From Trogon surrucura (lineage: Eukaryota; Chordata; Aves; Trogoniformes; Trogonidae), in assembly GCA_020746105.1 (NCBI GenBank), contig CM036630.1:10459840-10523839 (forward strand): a DNA stretch of 64,000 nt. Reading direction: 5' to 3'. Positions 27,641 to 39,587 of this stretch are shown in pieces; positions within the stretch are counted from its first letter, which is position 1; each line of letters starts with the position of its first letter. Both the position numbers and the translations under genes were made by a program. The notes beneath the pieces are model-generated. The model ran no database searches, was not told the DNA's origin, and worked only from the letters and a program-made list of their open reading frames with translations.

Positions 27641-30600
27641 GGCAGATGAAGCTGCAGAGGAAACCCAGCGCAAAAATCTGCCGCTTTCTTCAAACCCTGT
27701 TTCCTCCTTCGGAAAAGTCCTTCTGGTTGGGTAGTAAGCACCAAAACTAGAGCGGTTGTCTCAAACCCTTTCTTTCTGCAAAGGGTTTCGTGTGGGTTTT
27801 TTTCTGCCACAACAGGCAACGAAAGATGAACATGCTGATTTGCAAGTTGCTACCTCTGCATAGGAATCTCACTCAAACCAAGAAAAAAAATCAGAAAATT
27901 AAGATAAAAGGCACCACGGGGAGGTTAAAAACCTCCTAGAAGAATAAACAAGCTCACTAGGTTGTCAAGATAAATTTAACGGGGTTCAGCATTAGTGAAG
28001 TTGCTTTTGTGCCATGTATGATTTTTCATAATGTCAGTTAAAGCAGATCCAGCGAGAAGCTAACCTTGACTAGCTAAAGCACTTGTTTTTCTTTCCCCTC
28101 TCTTTCTCTTTTTTTTTCTTTTTTACTGCTTCTTATCAAGTTCTCATTACCCCCTTCTTATTATCCTGTTCTTTAATCATCTTTCATCCGAGGAGGAGGA
28201 TGAAAATAGACAAGAAAATTAATCCTGTGCTGTTCCGTAATAGAGATCTCTAATGAAACTCCCCGTGAGTTTTCTTTTTCTGTTTTCAAGATTTTCCTTT
28301 TTTTTGCCAGTCCTTTTCCAGTACTGGCTGATACTAATATTCTGAAAGTGTAGCACACTCTTTTTTTAGTAAAAAACCCAGGCTGAGGGGAACATTGCCT
28401 GCAATGAGTATGTTTGATTTTATTTGTAACTACTTCTAGAGGCTACCCCACAATGGTTTTCTGCCACAGCCATCCTGTATTATTCCAGGAAAAATCACAA
28501 CTCCAGAGTACACAAACAGCACAATTTTCGAGGCCGACTGGAGACAAACACTGAGGTACCCGTTGCAGAGAGGAGAGCAGTTTGTTCTCAATCATCTGCT
28601 TATCAGCTCATCAAGCAAATTCTTCTTTTCAGTTCATTTTTCCTAGAGAGCCACTGGAAGATTCTAACGCTGCTCATATGGGTGAGGGTTCAAAACTTTC
28701 ATTTGTATCTAATATTAAAAAAAGCCTTTTAGCTTCCTACTCAGAGCAGCCTAATCTCAGGATCCTTATTCTTTTGGCAGTTCAAATGTCTCTTTCAGAA
28801 GTCAAGCCTTTCTACTGTTCCATCTACAAGTTCAGTGTGTGATCAGTTCAGGGACGAATATGAGGTCTGGCTCAGCTGAGACCATACTAGTGTGGTGAAG
28901 CCGCTTCAATAGCTACACAGGTTTCAGAACACCAGCATTTCAAGCAGGGCACCCTGCTGCACTCATTTGTCACTACAGCTAATTTGTAAGCTTTTAAAAT
29001 CTTCATGACTTAATAGTCATACCCAGGTGAGGAACAAAAGTGAAATCCATTAAACAACTATTATTATTAAGGGAAATTTAGTGGTGGGATTAGACAGCCT
29101 ACTGATATGACTCTGAGAGCCAGTTATACTACGTGCAGGGTGAATTTTTCTTTTTGTTGCTCTCCAGCTAACCTGCCTCCAGCCGTGCCAGGAGGATCAT
29201 CTTCCATCCAGGTCAGGACTTGCCTGAAACAGCCAGCAACAGGACGATGGTGCAGGTGTTTCTTGGAGATTCAGAAACAAGTACAATGCGTGTTTAATTC
29301 TCCATGGGTACCCACATAAAACAGCTGCTTGATTTTATTTAATGCTTTTCAATCACTACTGACTGATGCTGAAATCAAAGCAATGCCTAGCAAAGGGAAA
29401 CCCTTGTGCTTCTCTTACCACCTGTGAGGCACCTGCTCCTGCCAGGAGACTGGTTGGAGAAGCCTTGTTTAGTCCATACAAAGATGTGAAAATATAAATA
29501 CTGAGTAGCACCTTGATCCAAATGATCTTCATTTGAACAGTAATTAGCTACTAGAAGACCAAGTCAGAGTTGAACAAAGTCCAAATCTTGCATTCAGAGA
29601 TAAACACGCTTTAATTTACACAACAGGACACATACTAGAGCTGGAGAAAGGCAGCTTAATTTGCAAAATAGTAGTACAGCACAAGGATACAAAATATACT
29701 CACATCACTCTTGGGATGATTTTTTAGTCTGCACGCATGGGATTTATTTATTAAACATGAAATCAGCTGAGGCATGTTAGCAGAAATGCTGTCTAAAAGA
29801 GCTCTCAAGTTTCTAAATAACTGGTTATACTAATGAGTAAAGATAACTTGAGCCTGAATGTAACCTTCTCAGAAAAATCAAGAATTTCTGTAAATTGAAC
29901 AACAGCTCTGAACATTCTTGAGGATCAGTGAAGAACACTGGTTAAATTGATACTATATTGGGTGTTCTATATGGAAAACCACAGTAGTTAGTACAAAAGC
30001 ACAGAGCAAAGAGTAGTAGCAGAAAAAAAATTTTACTTTGATGGTTAAAAAATTTAAAATCTCCAAGAATTTCAAGCTCATTCTTGAATGATACAGATTC
30101 ATCATCAGGGACAAAGAATCAGTGAGAGAAACAATTTCTAGTTCCTGAACACTGATGACAAGAGGCCTGAAAATTCAGTATTGGGTGTGAGTGGGGTTTT
30201 TTGAGTGTACATTAAAGGCATGACCATCTGCAGCTGGACCTTAGGATCTGAGGGATTCAACAGGACTGATCTCAAAAAGCTCATCAGTGCCCTGGTGAAT
30301 GTTGACTTTTGAACTATTTCCAATAGCACTCAGTGCATAAAGCATCCCTGGGTATCAGGTCACTGGTGAAGTGTGTGCAGAAGTCTGGACACTGATGAGG
30401 AACAGGAGAATGAAAAAGCCCAAACACCACATATAAAAGTCTGAATTCAAATTACTTGTCTGAGGCAGCTAATTCAGGCAGCAGCAGAGCTGGACATAAA
30501 AGCCAATGCAAGGAGGGTAGAAATGGGAAAGATTCGTTGTGCTAGTGGATTTGTTGCAGTGCTAGTGGTTCCTGGGATCTGGAGCTCATGCACAGGCTGA

Positions 30601-33600
30601 GAGATGCTGGGGAGGCAGGACCAGGCACTGCTGCTCCTCTGGCATCTCCCCTCTCTGGTGCATTGATGTTCAACCATTGGAGCACAGCCCCAGTCCCAGC
30701 TGGGAGAGCCCACCTCCATCCCTGGGCCACAGCGGAGGAAGCCTGCAGAAAGGATTTTTGCTCTGCAGGAGACCAGGCATCAGACTCTCAAAAACCAACC
30801 TCGCATCTGCAGGGCTGTACACGCAAGCTTTAGGAGGGGTGGAAAATCATAGCCTGGTTGGTTGTAAAGGGAAAGGAGCCGTGATCCCCTCCCATCTCCC
30901 TCCTGCCCAGAGCCCGTTCACGCTCTGGTCCCCTTTCCTTCTCTCACCAGTAATCCCTCTCTGCCTTTGCAGTGCAAACTCAGAGTAAAGCTGGTTGGTT
31001 TCAGCTGTAATGCCCTCCACCCCCCAGATTTTACAACAAAACGTCTCTTTTTGGAAAGAAGTGGAAGACAGGAAAAAAAAAGAGAAATGCCAAACCTGCG
31101 GCCAGGGATCCGAGCAGAAGCTGTCATCTAAACAGTCCCCAGCCTCCTGCCACGCAGGAGCTGTGGGTAATGTAAGCTCAGTGCGATGCTGCCAATAACT
31201 GTGTTATTTAATCAGCAGATCTTATGCAGTGACTTTTGATGGGGCTTTTCCAGTTCCACCCACTCACTCCCACAGGATCAGAGAAAGAGAATTTTTGCAC
31301 GGCGAACACTTGGAGTGACCCTCCCTCTCACAGCTCAAAGTGTTCCATCAAACCAAAGGCCGTTACTGGATCTTAAATCACCCTGGAATTCGCTCAAGCA
31401 GGGAAGACTAAATTTTCCTCCTTCTCTGTCTGGGATTTCCATCTGCTACAAATACGGTGTAGGAGAGGGATTACTGCCCTGCCAACATTTCCCTCCAGAG
31501 TGGGTAGAGAGCCAAACTGCAGAGGACGATTAGAATAAATTATAGCTGAGAGGAATTCTAAGGAACGAAAAAGACTTCCTCTGACTGCCTCGTCCCTGCA
31601 GCATAGCAGAAGAGTGCCAGGAAATCCACAGCAAACCAACAAGACCCCTTCTTTGAAACTTAACCTAAAATAACAAACACAAAATATCTCCAAATTTCTA
31701 GTTATTTCACCAACAAATGCAGACATTTGATGTACTGCTGAATTTTATATTCTAATATATGTATATAAAAACCCTACACAGCTGATTGCTGAGGACCTGC
31801 TATATGAAGTAGCACATGAACTTGTCAGTCAACACAAAACTACAGACTGGGCCGTTGCCTCACAATTTATGCTTTATTTGCATAAGCATTTTTTTTTTAA
31901 TACCGTATAGCTTGCACGTTTTCTTTCACTCCACACTGGATGGATATTTTAGGCCCTCAGAAAAATTGAAGCTGAATATATGAATCAAAAGGAAAGTCAC
32001 GGAAAAAAAATGACAGCACTTTTGTTGTTAAAGATGGCTTTGACATATTAATTAACATCTGAGGAATGAAATAAATCCAGTGATACAGAATGATTCATTA
32101 GAATTAAATTAATCTGAGAAATACTTCTGAGTGGATGGATAACAAGAATACAGATAGATATATTAGTAGCAAAACTCTTCACAAATGAGTGGAACATTGA
32201 TTTCTAGCAACAGTGGATGAGACTGCAGATAATACAATTTTCCTAGCAGATGGCTTGGTAGGTGGCATTCTCCCCCCCTAAGATGCTGTTATAGATTTAC
32301 TCCTGAGCTGCATGCCAGCATAACACGGATCCTTTCCTATATTCCAGCCCCTGATTGACAGGTGGAGAACTGTTTAACGTCTACCAGCAGATTTTCGTGG
32401 TTTTCTGGTGCAGGATGCATGACAATGAAGAGTGTGTTTTGTACCTACTGAGGCTCATTGCCTCTAAAGGTTAGTGAAGCAAATCAGCAACAATTTGCGC
32501 TACAGTTGATTATTATTGCACATCGAGCATGGTCAGGCTCCACAGCCCTTCTATTGGCAGGCTACAAATGCTTGAATTAAAGATAATTAAACTAACACTT
32601 ACCAAAATAAAATAGAAGCTGATACTGCACAGAGCATCACTTCTCGCTCGTAGCGAAGACCGACAGAAGCGTCACGCCCCTGTGCTGCAGGAGCAGGCAG
32701 CTCTGCCAGGGACACCCAGCCAGGGCTCTCTGCAAGCGCCCATGCAGGAGCACAGCAAGTCCAGCTGTGGTCGACAGGGTGAACCAGCAGCCCAGCAATG
32801 GCCAGACCACTCCAAATGTCCCAGTCCTGGAGCCCTGCTGTCTCAGGAGGCACTTTCCCCTCTGCAGCTCCTCAGACAACCCTGCTGCCATTGCGATGTT
32901 GCAGCTGTACCTACCCAGGGCGTCACCTTCAGGTTCTGGGAATAAATTGTTCCTGGAGGCAAGATGCTGTTGTCAAGGTCCTTACCAAATCACACAGTCT
33001 GGGCTTGATGGCAGTCAGAAATGTTCCAACATGTTAAATAAAACAGTAGAACGATATTCCAAACAAGAATCCACACCAAGGTCTAAACTTCGGGTTGTTT
33101 CACTCCTCCTGCCATAACTTTGAATCAAACTTCTGAAAAACCCCATGTTCTGACTGGATCACCCCAGACTGATATAACTCCAAAACTGCTTTCACCCTTG
33201 CTCATCTGGATCTGTTTCCCTGTTCTAGCCTCCATGCTTGTCCCGCCACATCAGGCAGGACTGTTTTATCCCAGCAATACTGGCATCGTCTCCCCCTTTG
33301 CAACCTTCCTCGATGCCCTTGGCTTTTCCCTGCCCTGTGTTGCGAAGAGTTGTTGCTGTGACAGTCTCTGACAGACAGTACTTTCCCAGGCTGGAAATGT
33401 TCTCTCAGTTTCATCACCCATTTGTCAAAATCTGTCTCAAGGTCAGGGGCCTTCCAAGTCAACAAGTTCCCCCTGTTCCCTTCCCACAAAGCTCTGCTGC
33501 CCAAGGCTGGGCTTAGCTCCACCAGAAAAGACACTCAGTGTCTTTTCTTCAGTCCACCAAACCAGTCCCCTCCACTTAGGAGAGTTAAAAATTAGGGATG

Positions 33601-33679
33601 TCTTCCAGATACAAGTCACATTTTGGGAAAGGCTATGGGATCTGATCCTATCTACTTTCCAGTTTTACTTTTTTTCCCC
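27641..33679. other. Intergenic between divergent DRD1 and SFXN1, left part
   Basis: AT-rich non-coding DNA. The frame at 30138-30329 on the minus strand (63 codons) has a protein-like composition, but I cannot place it. No splice structure or repeat family is recognised. Confidence 0.55.
28086..28130 (+). repeat. Polypyrimidine tract
   Basis: About 45 nearly uninterrupted C/T bases upstream of the DRD1 CpG island. It is simple sequence with no coding content. Confidence 0.8.
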
Positions 33680-34460
33680 ATTCTTTACAGTGGTGGATTT
33701 CCTCCTGTGTTTTTCTCAGCACGACTTTCTAAGAGCTTCCACCAGGTCTTTAGGAACTATAGGATGTACAGCTCGACCAGGACTTCTTCGATGCTTTCTT
33801 GCCTTTTTTCTACATCTTCTTAGGAATTTCAAAAACCTTCATAGGATTTCCTAGTGATCTCTGCGAATATTCCTTTCAACTTCCTAAGAATTTCCACTCA
33901 GCTTTCAGAAAAATTCATATTGTTTTCTAGGAAACCTTCCTATTGCTTGCCAAGTATTTCACCTTAGTAGGAAATTACATTTGCTTTCTAGGCATTTCTA
34001 GCTGCTTTCAAGAAATTACTCATGCTCTTCTAGAAACTCCTCCGATGCTTTCCAGTAATCGTGTACTATTTATAGGAATTCCCTTCTGCTTTCCAGGAGT
34101 TTCTTTCTGCTCTTTAGAAACTTCATGCAGCTTTCTAGGAACTGTGCATCTTTTCCCAGGATTCCTTCACTGTTTTATAGTAATTCCTCCTTACTTCATA
34201 AGAATTTCCCTCTAGTATTTTAGGAATTTGTGGCCGACTTTCTCATAATTGACACTTTGCTTTCCTGGAGTCCCCTCACAGCTTTCTCAGAATTTAACTC
34301 TGCCTTTTAAGAATTATCCATAATTTTCTAGGAGTTCCATGTAGCTTTATAGGAATTTTCCCACGGTCTTTTAGACATCTTCCACACCTTTCTAGGAATT
34401 TCCTGCTGCTATGAATCTCTCACTGCTCTCTAGGCATTTCTATCAGCTTTCCAGGTATAT
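33680..34460 (+). repeat. Degenerate 21-bp minisatellite, about 35 units
   Basis: The unit is close to GCTTTCTAGGAATTTCCTNCT. The central AG of successive units falls at 33990, 34011, 34032, 34054, 34074, 34095, 34116, 34137, 34158, 34179, 34201, 34222, 34245, 34267, 34289, 34310, 34330, 34351, 34374 and 34394, a mean step of 21.3 bp. Left of 33990 the spacing is looser, but units are traceable back to about 33.68 kb. Sequence between units has diverged strongly while spacing is kept. Because 21 bp is seven codons, an open frame at 33943-34215 reads as a seven-residue repeat; I regard that as a consequence of the DNA repeat, not a gene. Confidence 0.9.
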
Positions 34461-34690
34461 CTACCACGCTGTGGCGTGGTGGCAAGTGTTGTTCTGTGCT
34501 GTTTGTGCCGTTGCACGCTGTCTCACACTGTGGCATGTTGTAGGCTATCCCGACTTGTCCTCTGACATTTTGTTTTGTCATACGTTGTGCTGCCATGTCT
34601 TGTTCTCGCCTGTTTGCCCGCGTTGCTGCATGTCTTCTTCTGCGTGCTGCCAGGGGTTATCGAGTGCTACCCTACGCTGCCGCAGGAGCA
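34461..34690 (+). repeat. TG/GC-rich degenerate tandem repeat, about 20-bp unit
   Basis: Directly after the 21-bp array the base composition switches to TGT/GCTG-rich sequence with recurring pieces such as CGCTGTGGC, CACTGTGGCATG, TTGTGCTGCCATGTC and TTGCTGCATGTC at steps of about 20 bp. It looks like a second, older tandem array or a diverged offshoot of the first. Unit boundaries are uncertain. Confidence 0.55.
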
Positions 34691-37600
34691 AACATTTGGA
34701 AGTGCATATTCCCAGTTGCTATTTTCAAAAGTCATTGGAAAGACTCAGGAGGTGGAAGTATTAGGAGTCAGTGATATCACATCCCTAGAGAGTGATGAAA
34801 AGAAAAACTGTCAGGCCTGGCTGAAGCAACTGGGAGATCCTGTGGCTGTTTCCTGTGCCCTGCAGGATGGTGCTACACCTCCTCTTTTCCCCACACTGCA
34901 TCCACAGCTGCATATTGACATCCCAGCTCAGTCTGCCCAGTCTAATGTCTCGTTGCTGACAGCAGCTGGCAGAGATGCTTCAGGGCATGAACGACGCCAC
35001 AAGAAACATTTATAAAATAGCCACATCATAGAGGAAATGGCTACCTAATCCTCTTGAAAGGCTGGTTTATCCCTTTAAATGTAGCTTTGTGCCCCTTCTA
35101 AATGCAGATTGGCTTTTCATGTTCATTCCCTTTCAGTCTTATCTGATATAACCATGCATCCAGATAAATAGGAAAATTGGGTATGCATCAACTTAGCTTG
35201 GCACGGTATTGCACGAGCAACCTAAAATTGCTTCCAAATATTGCAGATGGAGCCAAAACCTTTAACGGATTTCGAAAGTAATCCTCTATCAGCTTATATA
35301 AGGGTCTCAGTACCATTTACATTGCCAAAAAGTGTAGCATTACTTGTCTGTTTGACCAAATGTCCCCACATAATTGTTTATTCACTATCAGCTGGGACTG
35401 AGAAAACAGGGTAGTGGGGTTTGATATACTGACACAGACACACCGCAATCTCTAGCTCATTTACAGAAACAATCTTTGATTTTATGGACACTCCTTAGAC
35501 TGTACTGACGTCCCTTCCAGTCTGGGGTTTGGACTTTCTGTGTAAAATTACTGTGCAGTAAGTCAGTAGACCATAGGAAATGCTGCATATAAATGGTTCA
35601 CTCTGCTCAGTGTTCTGTTCCTGACAGCAAAACCCAGCACAAAACCTTCTCAGGCACCCATCAAGTGCTTGTGAATAGTTCCCAGAAATGATGCTGGTTT
35701 CTTCTGACAAACCCCTGATAACAGCCAGCTTGGTGTCAAGGACAGCTGAGAACACCATTTTCCAGAGCCAGCAGCTGAATACACCGCAGCTCCTAGCACT
35801 GCGCCTTCAGGGCCGTCACCAACACGTGGCTTCCCACCTGCTCTTCAACTATTTTTTTCAAGGAGCAGAAAAACCTTGACACATTCCACGCTTGCCTTTA
35901 TGCTCGTTGATTGCACCGTTTGTGATCTAGGGATGCGGAAAACCTGGTCCTGCAGTGCCACTTAGTGGATACTTACGTTAATAAAAGCAATGACAGCAGT
36001 TCGTTTTTCTCAGTTGATTCTAAGTGCCAGTTTGAAATGGCAAAACACATAAAAAGTATTAATGTCCAACGTAAATATTATGAATACAGGAAAGCTTGAG
36101 CAAAGAAAATACAGTAAAGCTTATTAGATGAGGCAGTGATTGTAGAGGAACAGAAATCCTCCTTTTCTGGTAAGCACAGGAAAGAATTTGCCCTCTAATA
36201 GTCTGGGAATTCTTCCAGGTGGAAACAAGCAGATGATTAAATTCATCCCTAGTTCAACAAATGCAAAGGACTGAATGTACATCTGGAGATTTGCAGGAGT
36301 CTTATTAACATATTCCTTGGATTTATTTGATTAATTCAGCTGTAGTCTCTAGGCACATGCTTTCTGCATGTACCATTAGTACTCGCACTGTAATTTAACT
36401 AGCAAGATACTACACTTTGCATGAACTCGTTAGAAAACACACATCTTGAGCTTACAAATGGGGCATTGACCAAGCTACATGGATTGATCGCATGGGACTG
36501 TCAGTGCAGGAGTCTTTCTCGGGTGCCAGGACTTTTGAAGAACAAACCTGTGATATTCAGTTGCAGATCAGCTTGTTCAAAACCACCTTCTGGGGTCTGT
36601 CTCTCCTAATCCCCCAAGGCAGAGAGCTGGCTGGACACCACAGCAGCCCCTCCAGCCCACACAGTCACCTTCCTGCTCGTGGAGGGTACTGACAGGATTG
36701 TCACACCAGGTCTCACCTGAGAAAGGAACAAAACACACGTTTGGATCTGGAAGCTGGCGCATCCTCCTGGATTCTACATTTTTTAATAGAGCTGAAAACA
36801 TTTAAGCATGAAAATTAGTGCAGGCAAGGAAACACAGGTAGCTAGAGGTTAGATATTCTTTGTGACTGCCCACATTCACCCATTTGCCTTCCAGTTTTGT
36901 GGCTCATGATCATTTGTTGTTGGTTAGTCAGAGCCACCTCAAGACTCTTCAGGATTTCTGGCAAAAAAAACCAAATTTGTTTCTAAGGAATGGGAGAGAT
37001 TACTAGTCTAGTGAAAGAGAAGTTACATAGCTGTTTAAAACCATCTGTGCTGAGTATAGAGCAAATTATTAACTCCAGGAACAAATGTAGCTTTCCATGT
37101 AGCAACTCAGAGAGCGAATTTAGGTATTAATATATCTGCATTAAAAAGTCTGCAAGCAGTGTTTCTAGTGTGACGTACAGAAAAGACTATGTGTAGGTTT
37201 AAAGCAAATTAACAAGTTAGTATATTTGGCATATCAGAAAATTATTAGAAGCAGAAGACATCAGTCTTCAGAATGTAAACCACATACCACATTACCAGTT
37301 ATACCAACCAACAACTAACTTATTCCTATGCACAACATTCAGCTGCCTCCATTTTCTGAATGAGATGTCTTTTCTGTTCAGTCATTGCAATGTTTTTAAC
37401 AACAAGCCTTAGGGTTGGAAACGACCAAGGATGTGTTCAGGAGGACATCAGAGATTTCATGAGCCTATGTCAGAATGAAAGTTGAATCTTAACTTTTCAT
37501 CAAAAATCGTAAACTGAGCAGGTAGTTAAAAGCTGAAAGCAGACTGCAGCCTACACAATTATGTTTTTATGGGGAAAAAAAAAAATCAATTTTTCACAGA

Positions 37601-38423
37601 AGTGGAGTTTTAACACCAAAGATTTCACCGGTAGGCATATTGCCACAAACATGTCATATCTGGGGTGAGTTCTGGCTTTTTATATAGAATTCCCATTCAG
37701 CCTCCTGCAATGAGCAGTAACTGTTTCAGAGTAGGATCTCTCTGCCTGCAGAGCTGCACCTCTTCAGGGATGAGACCTGTGGGCAGAGCAACAAGTGTCA
37801 CAAAGGGAGTTTTAATAGAAGACCTCGGAGGAGCTGGGCTGGCTCCCTGCTCAGAGTTGCAATTGGCTTCTGTGTGCTGGTGGGTTACCTGGGTCCGCAA
37901 AAGGGGAGAACTGGTGCTGTCTGCAACCTGTAAATCAGATGCAGTAACGCTTCTGAACACATTCCCCCAGTCTGAACACATTTTCCCCCATTTCCAAAAG
38001 ATTCAGCAACAGTACGGGATAAGACCAGCTCATGTGCTGTTGCTCACAGCCCTGTCAGATTCAAGCATGAACATGCTGGTTCTTGAAAGGTGTGTTAGGA
38101 ATCTAGTTTGTGCGTCTACCGCCGTGTTCACCAGAAAGTTGGGTTGGAAAAAGAACAGAAACAGCGTAACTGAGTATCCTTACCATTTTTATTGAATCTC
38201 AAGAGTGCACATCTAACCTCAGAGAAGCTATTGGATGCTATTAAGACAAAATGTAGACTGGCCATAATTACTAAAAGGAAATAAATTCTCTGAAATCCAT
38301 CCCCAGCCTTCCAACAGTCAGGGACTCGCGTTTATTTGATATTTTTGAGGTACCACACACAAGGAAGTTCCCAGCAGCTGGAAAAGACTTCGCAGGAATG
38401 CATTGCTTTGCTATTCTTTATTC
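34691..38423. other. Intergenic between DRD1 and SFXN1, right part
   Basis: AT-rich non-coding DNA. A frame of 176 codons at 37665-38195 on the plus strand has no similarity I recognise. Around 37.41 kb a short stretch (TTAGGGTTGGAAACGACC) faintly resembles the 3' region of avian CR1 LINEs, but it is too short to call. Confidence 0.5.
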
Positions 38424-38446
38424 TTTTTTTTTTTTTTTTTTTTTTT
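38424..38446 (+). repeat. T23 homopolymer
   Basis: An uninterrupted run of 23 T immediately before the SFXN1 CpG island. Poly(dA:dT) tracts of this length exclude nucleosomes and often flank promoters. It is also a likely length polymorphism. Confidence 0.95.
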
Positions 38447-38779
38447 GATTAGGACCTAGGAGCAAATTATTTTCAAAGGATTCTTTCACTGTGGTTTCCT
38501 ACGAACACTTCCCCGCCGCTCCTTGGTTTTTTTTCCAACACGCGTTAGAGCGGGAGCGATGAACACGAGCGGGCGGTGGGAACCCGCCTGCCCCGCCCTC
38601 GGCCACCGGCTGCCCGGCTCCTGCAGCCGCTCAGCCCCAGCGTCACCGGCACTCCCGGCAATTCCACCGACTCCTTCTCTGTCGGTAACTACCCAAGTAA
38701 CCCCACGGCCTGAGCTGCGTCCGCGACGCCGAGAGCACTCGGCCGAGTCACCGGCGGCCGCCTTCGGTATTTCACGGCG

Positions 38780-38941
38780 GGAGAGGGCGAGCGGGGCCCG
38801 GCCCTGCCCCGCCGGGGCGGAGCGAAGCGGAGCGGGGCCGCCCCGCCGCCCGCTCCGGCGCCTCGCCCGCGGCGCCTCGCGAGCCTCTTCCGGGCAGCGG
38901 GGCCAGGGGCGGCGCGGAGCCGGCAGCGCGGGGCCGCCGCG
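38780..38941 (+). other. SFXN1: Probable SFXN1 non-coding exon 1
   Basis: A consensus donor, CCGCG followed by GTGAGTACC, has its GT at 38942-38943 in the middle of the CpG island and would end the first exon at 38941. The next supported exon starts at 48029 with the initiator ATG 11 nt inside it, so the leader must be spliced. The transcription start is not visible in the sequence, and the left boundary given is arbitrary within the island. Confidence 0.55.
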
Positions 38942-39005
38942 GTGAGTACCGGGGCCGGCAGCGGGCGGGGGTGCCGGGCAGTGGCCAGCGGAGCCGGCGC
39001 CGGTG

Positions 39006-39200
39006 TCACCCCCGGAGACCTCCGCGGGGCGGCCCCGTCTGCTCCCCCCGTCCCTTCCCCTGCGCGCCGCCCCCGTCCCCTCCGCAGGGCCCAGACCCAT
39101 CTGTCACCTCTGTTCCCCCCCCGCAGAGGCCCTGAGCGCTTCTCACCCCGTCCCCTCCGCGGGGTCCCAGCCCCGTGTGTCGCCCCCTTCTCTCTGTGGG
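39006..39200 (+). repeat. GC-rich tandem repeat, about 70-75 bp unit, start of SFXN1 intron 1
   Basis: The block CCCCGTCCCCTCCGC begins at 39071 and again at 39146, each time followed by similar sequence (GGGYCCCAG then TGTGTC or TCTGTC). A weaker copy, with ACCTCCGCGGGGC, begins near 39006. This gives two to three copies inside the CpG island, starting 65 bp after the exon 1 donor. Confidence 0.65.
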
Positions 39201-39568
39201 AGCGGAGCCGGTGTCCCGGCGGGTCACCCCGCTCCTCGGGAGGTGCTGGCTGGACACGGGCAGTGGCCGGAGAGCTGGCTGGGGGCTGCCCTCCGCACAC
39301 AGCAGCTCCCCGCTCCTGAAACCTCCCCCTGACCCCGAGTCGTCCCCAGGCGGGCTCTGTCCCGGGGGTGCTGGCAGCGGCACAGCCCCCGGGCCTGGAG
39401 GAAACGGCCTCGCTCCTGGGGATCGGGCTTCCCAGGGCGGGAACACGACAGGGAACTTGAAGGTCAGATACCTGGTAGCCAGAGCGAGGGGTGTTCCTTG
39501 CAAGTATTGATTTTTAAAAAAATTAATTACTGGATTATAAATAATCTGTTGTTATTACAAGGTATATT

Positions 39569-39587
39569 GGGAGGGCAGGGGGCAGGG
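39569..39587 (+). other. Predicted G-quadruplex motif in SFXN1 intron 1
   Basis: G runs of 3, 3, 5 and 3 bases with loops of 1, 2 and 2 bases, just beyond the CpG island on the transcribed gene's coding strand. Confidence 0.7.

Larger units (their letters stand above)
38480..39430 (+). promoter_or_regulatory. SFXN1: SFXN1 CpG-island promoter
   Basis: This strongly CpG-rich block begins sharply after a T23 tract and an AT-rich segment, and ends near 39.43 kb. It sits about 9 kb upstream of the first SFXN1 coding exon on the same strand. The core with no TATA box is typical of housekeeping promoters. It contains the probable non-coding first exon with its donor at 38942. Several overlapping long open frames on both strands (up to about 200 codons) are composition artefacts. 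Confidence 0.75.

Noticed and set aside
33943-34215. 90-codon open frame with a perfect seven-residue periodicity
   Set aside because: The periodicity follows from the 21-bp DNA repeat (seven codons per unit). The frame is bounded by unit decay, with no promoter, splice or family evidence.
37405-37445. Possible CR1 LINE 3' fragment
   Set aside because: Only about 18 bases loosely resemble the CR1 3' end and there is no terminal microsatellite; it is too weak to annotate.
37665-38195. 176-codon plus-strand frame upstream of SFXN1
   Set aside because: No family similarity; the translation has no domain and there is a competing minus-strand frame. It could be chance at this length in 64 kb.
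38486-39510. Several overlapping open frames of 100-204 codons on both strands
   Set aside because: They lie in the SFXN1 CpG island, where stop codons are rare; translations are Gly/Arg/Pro-rich and match no protein.
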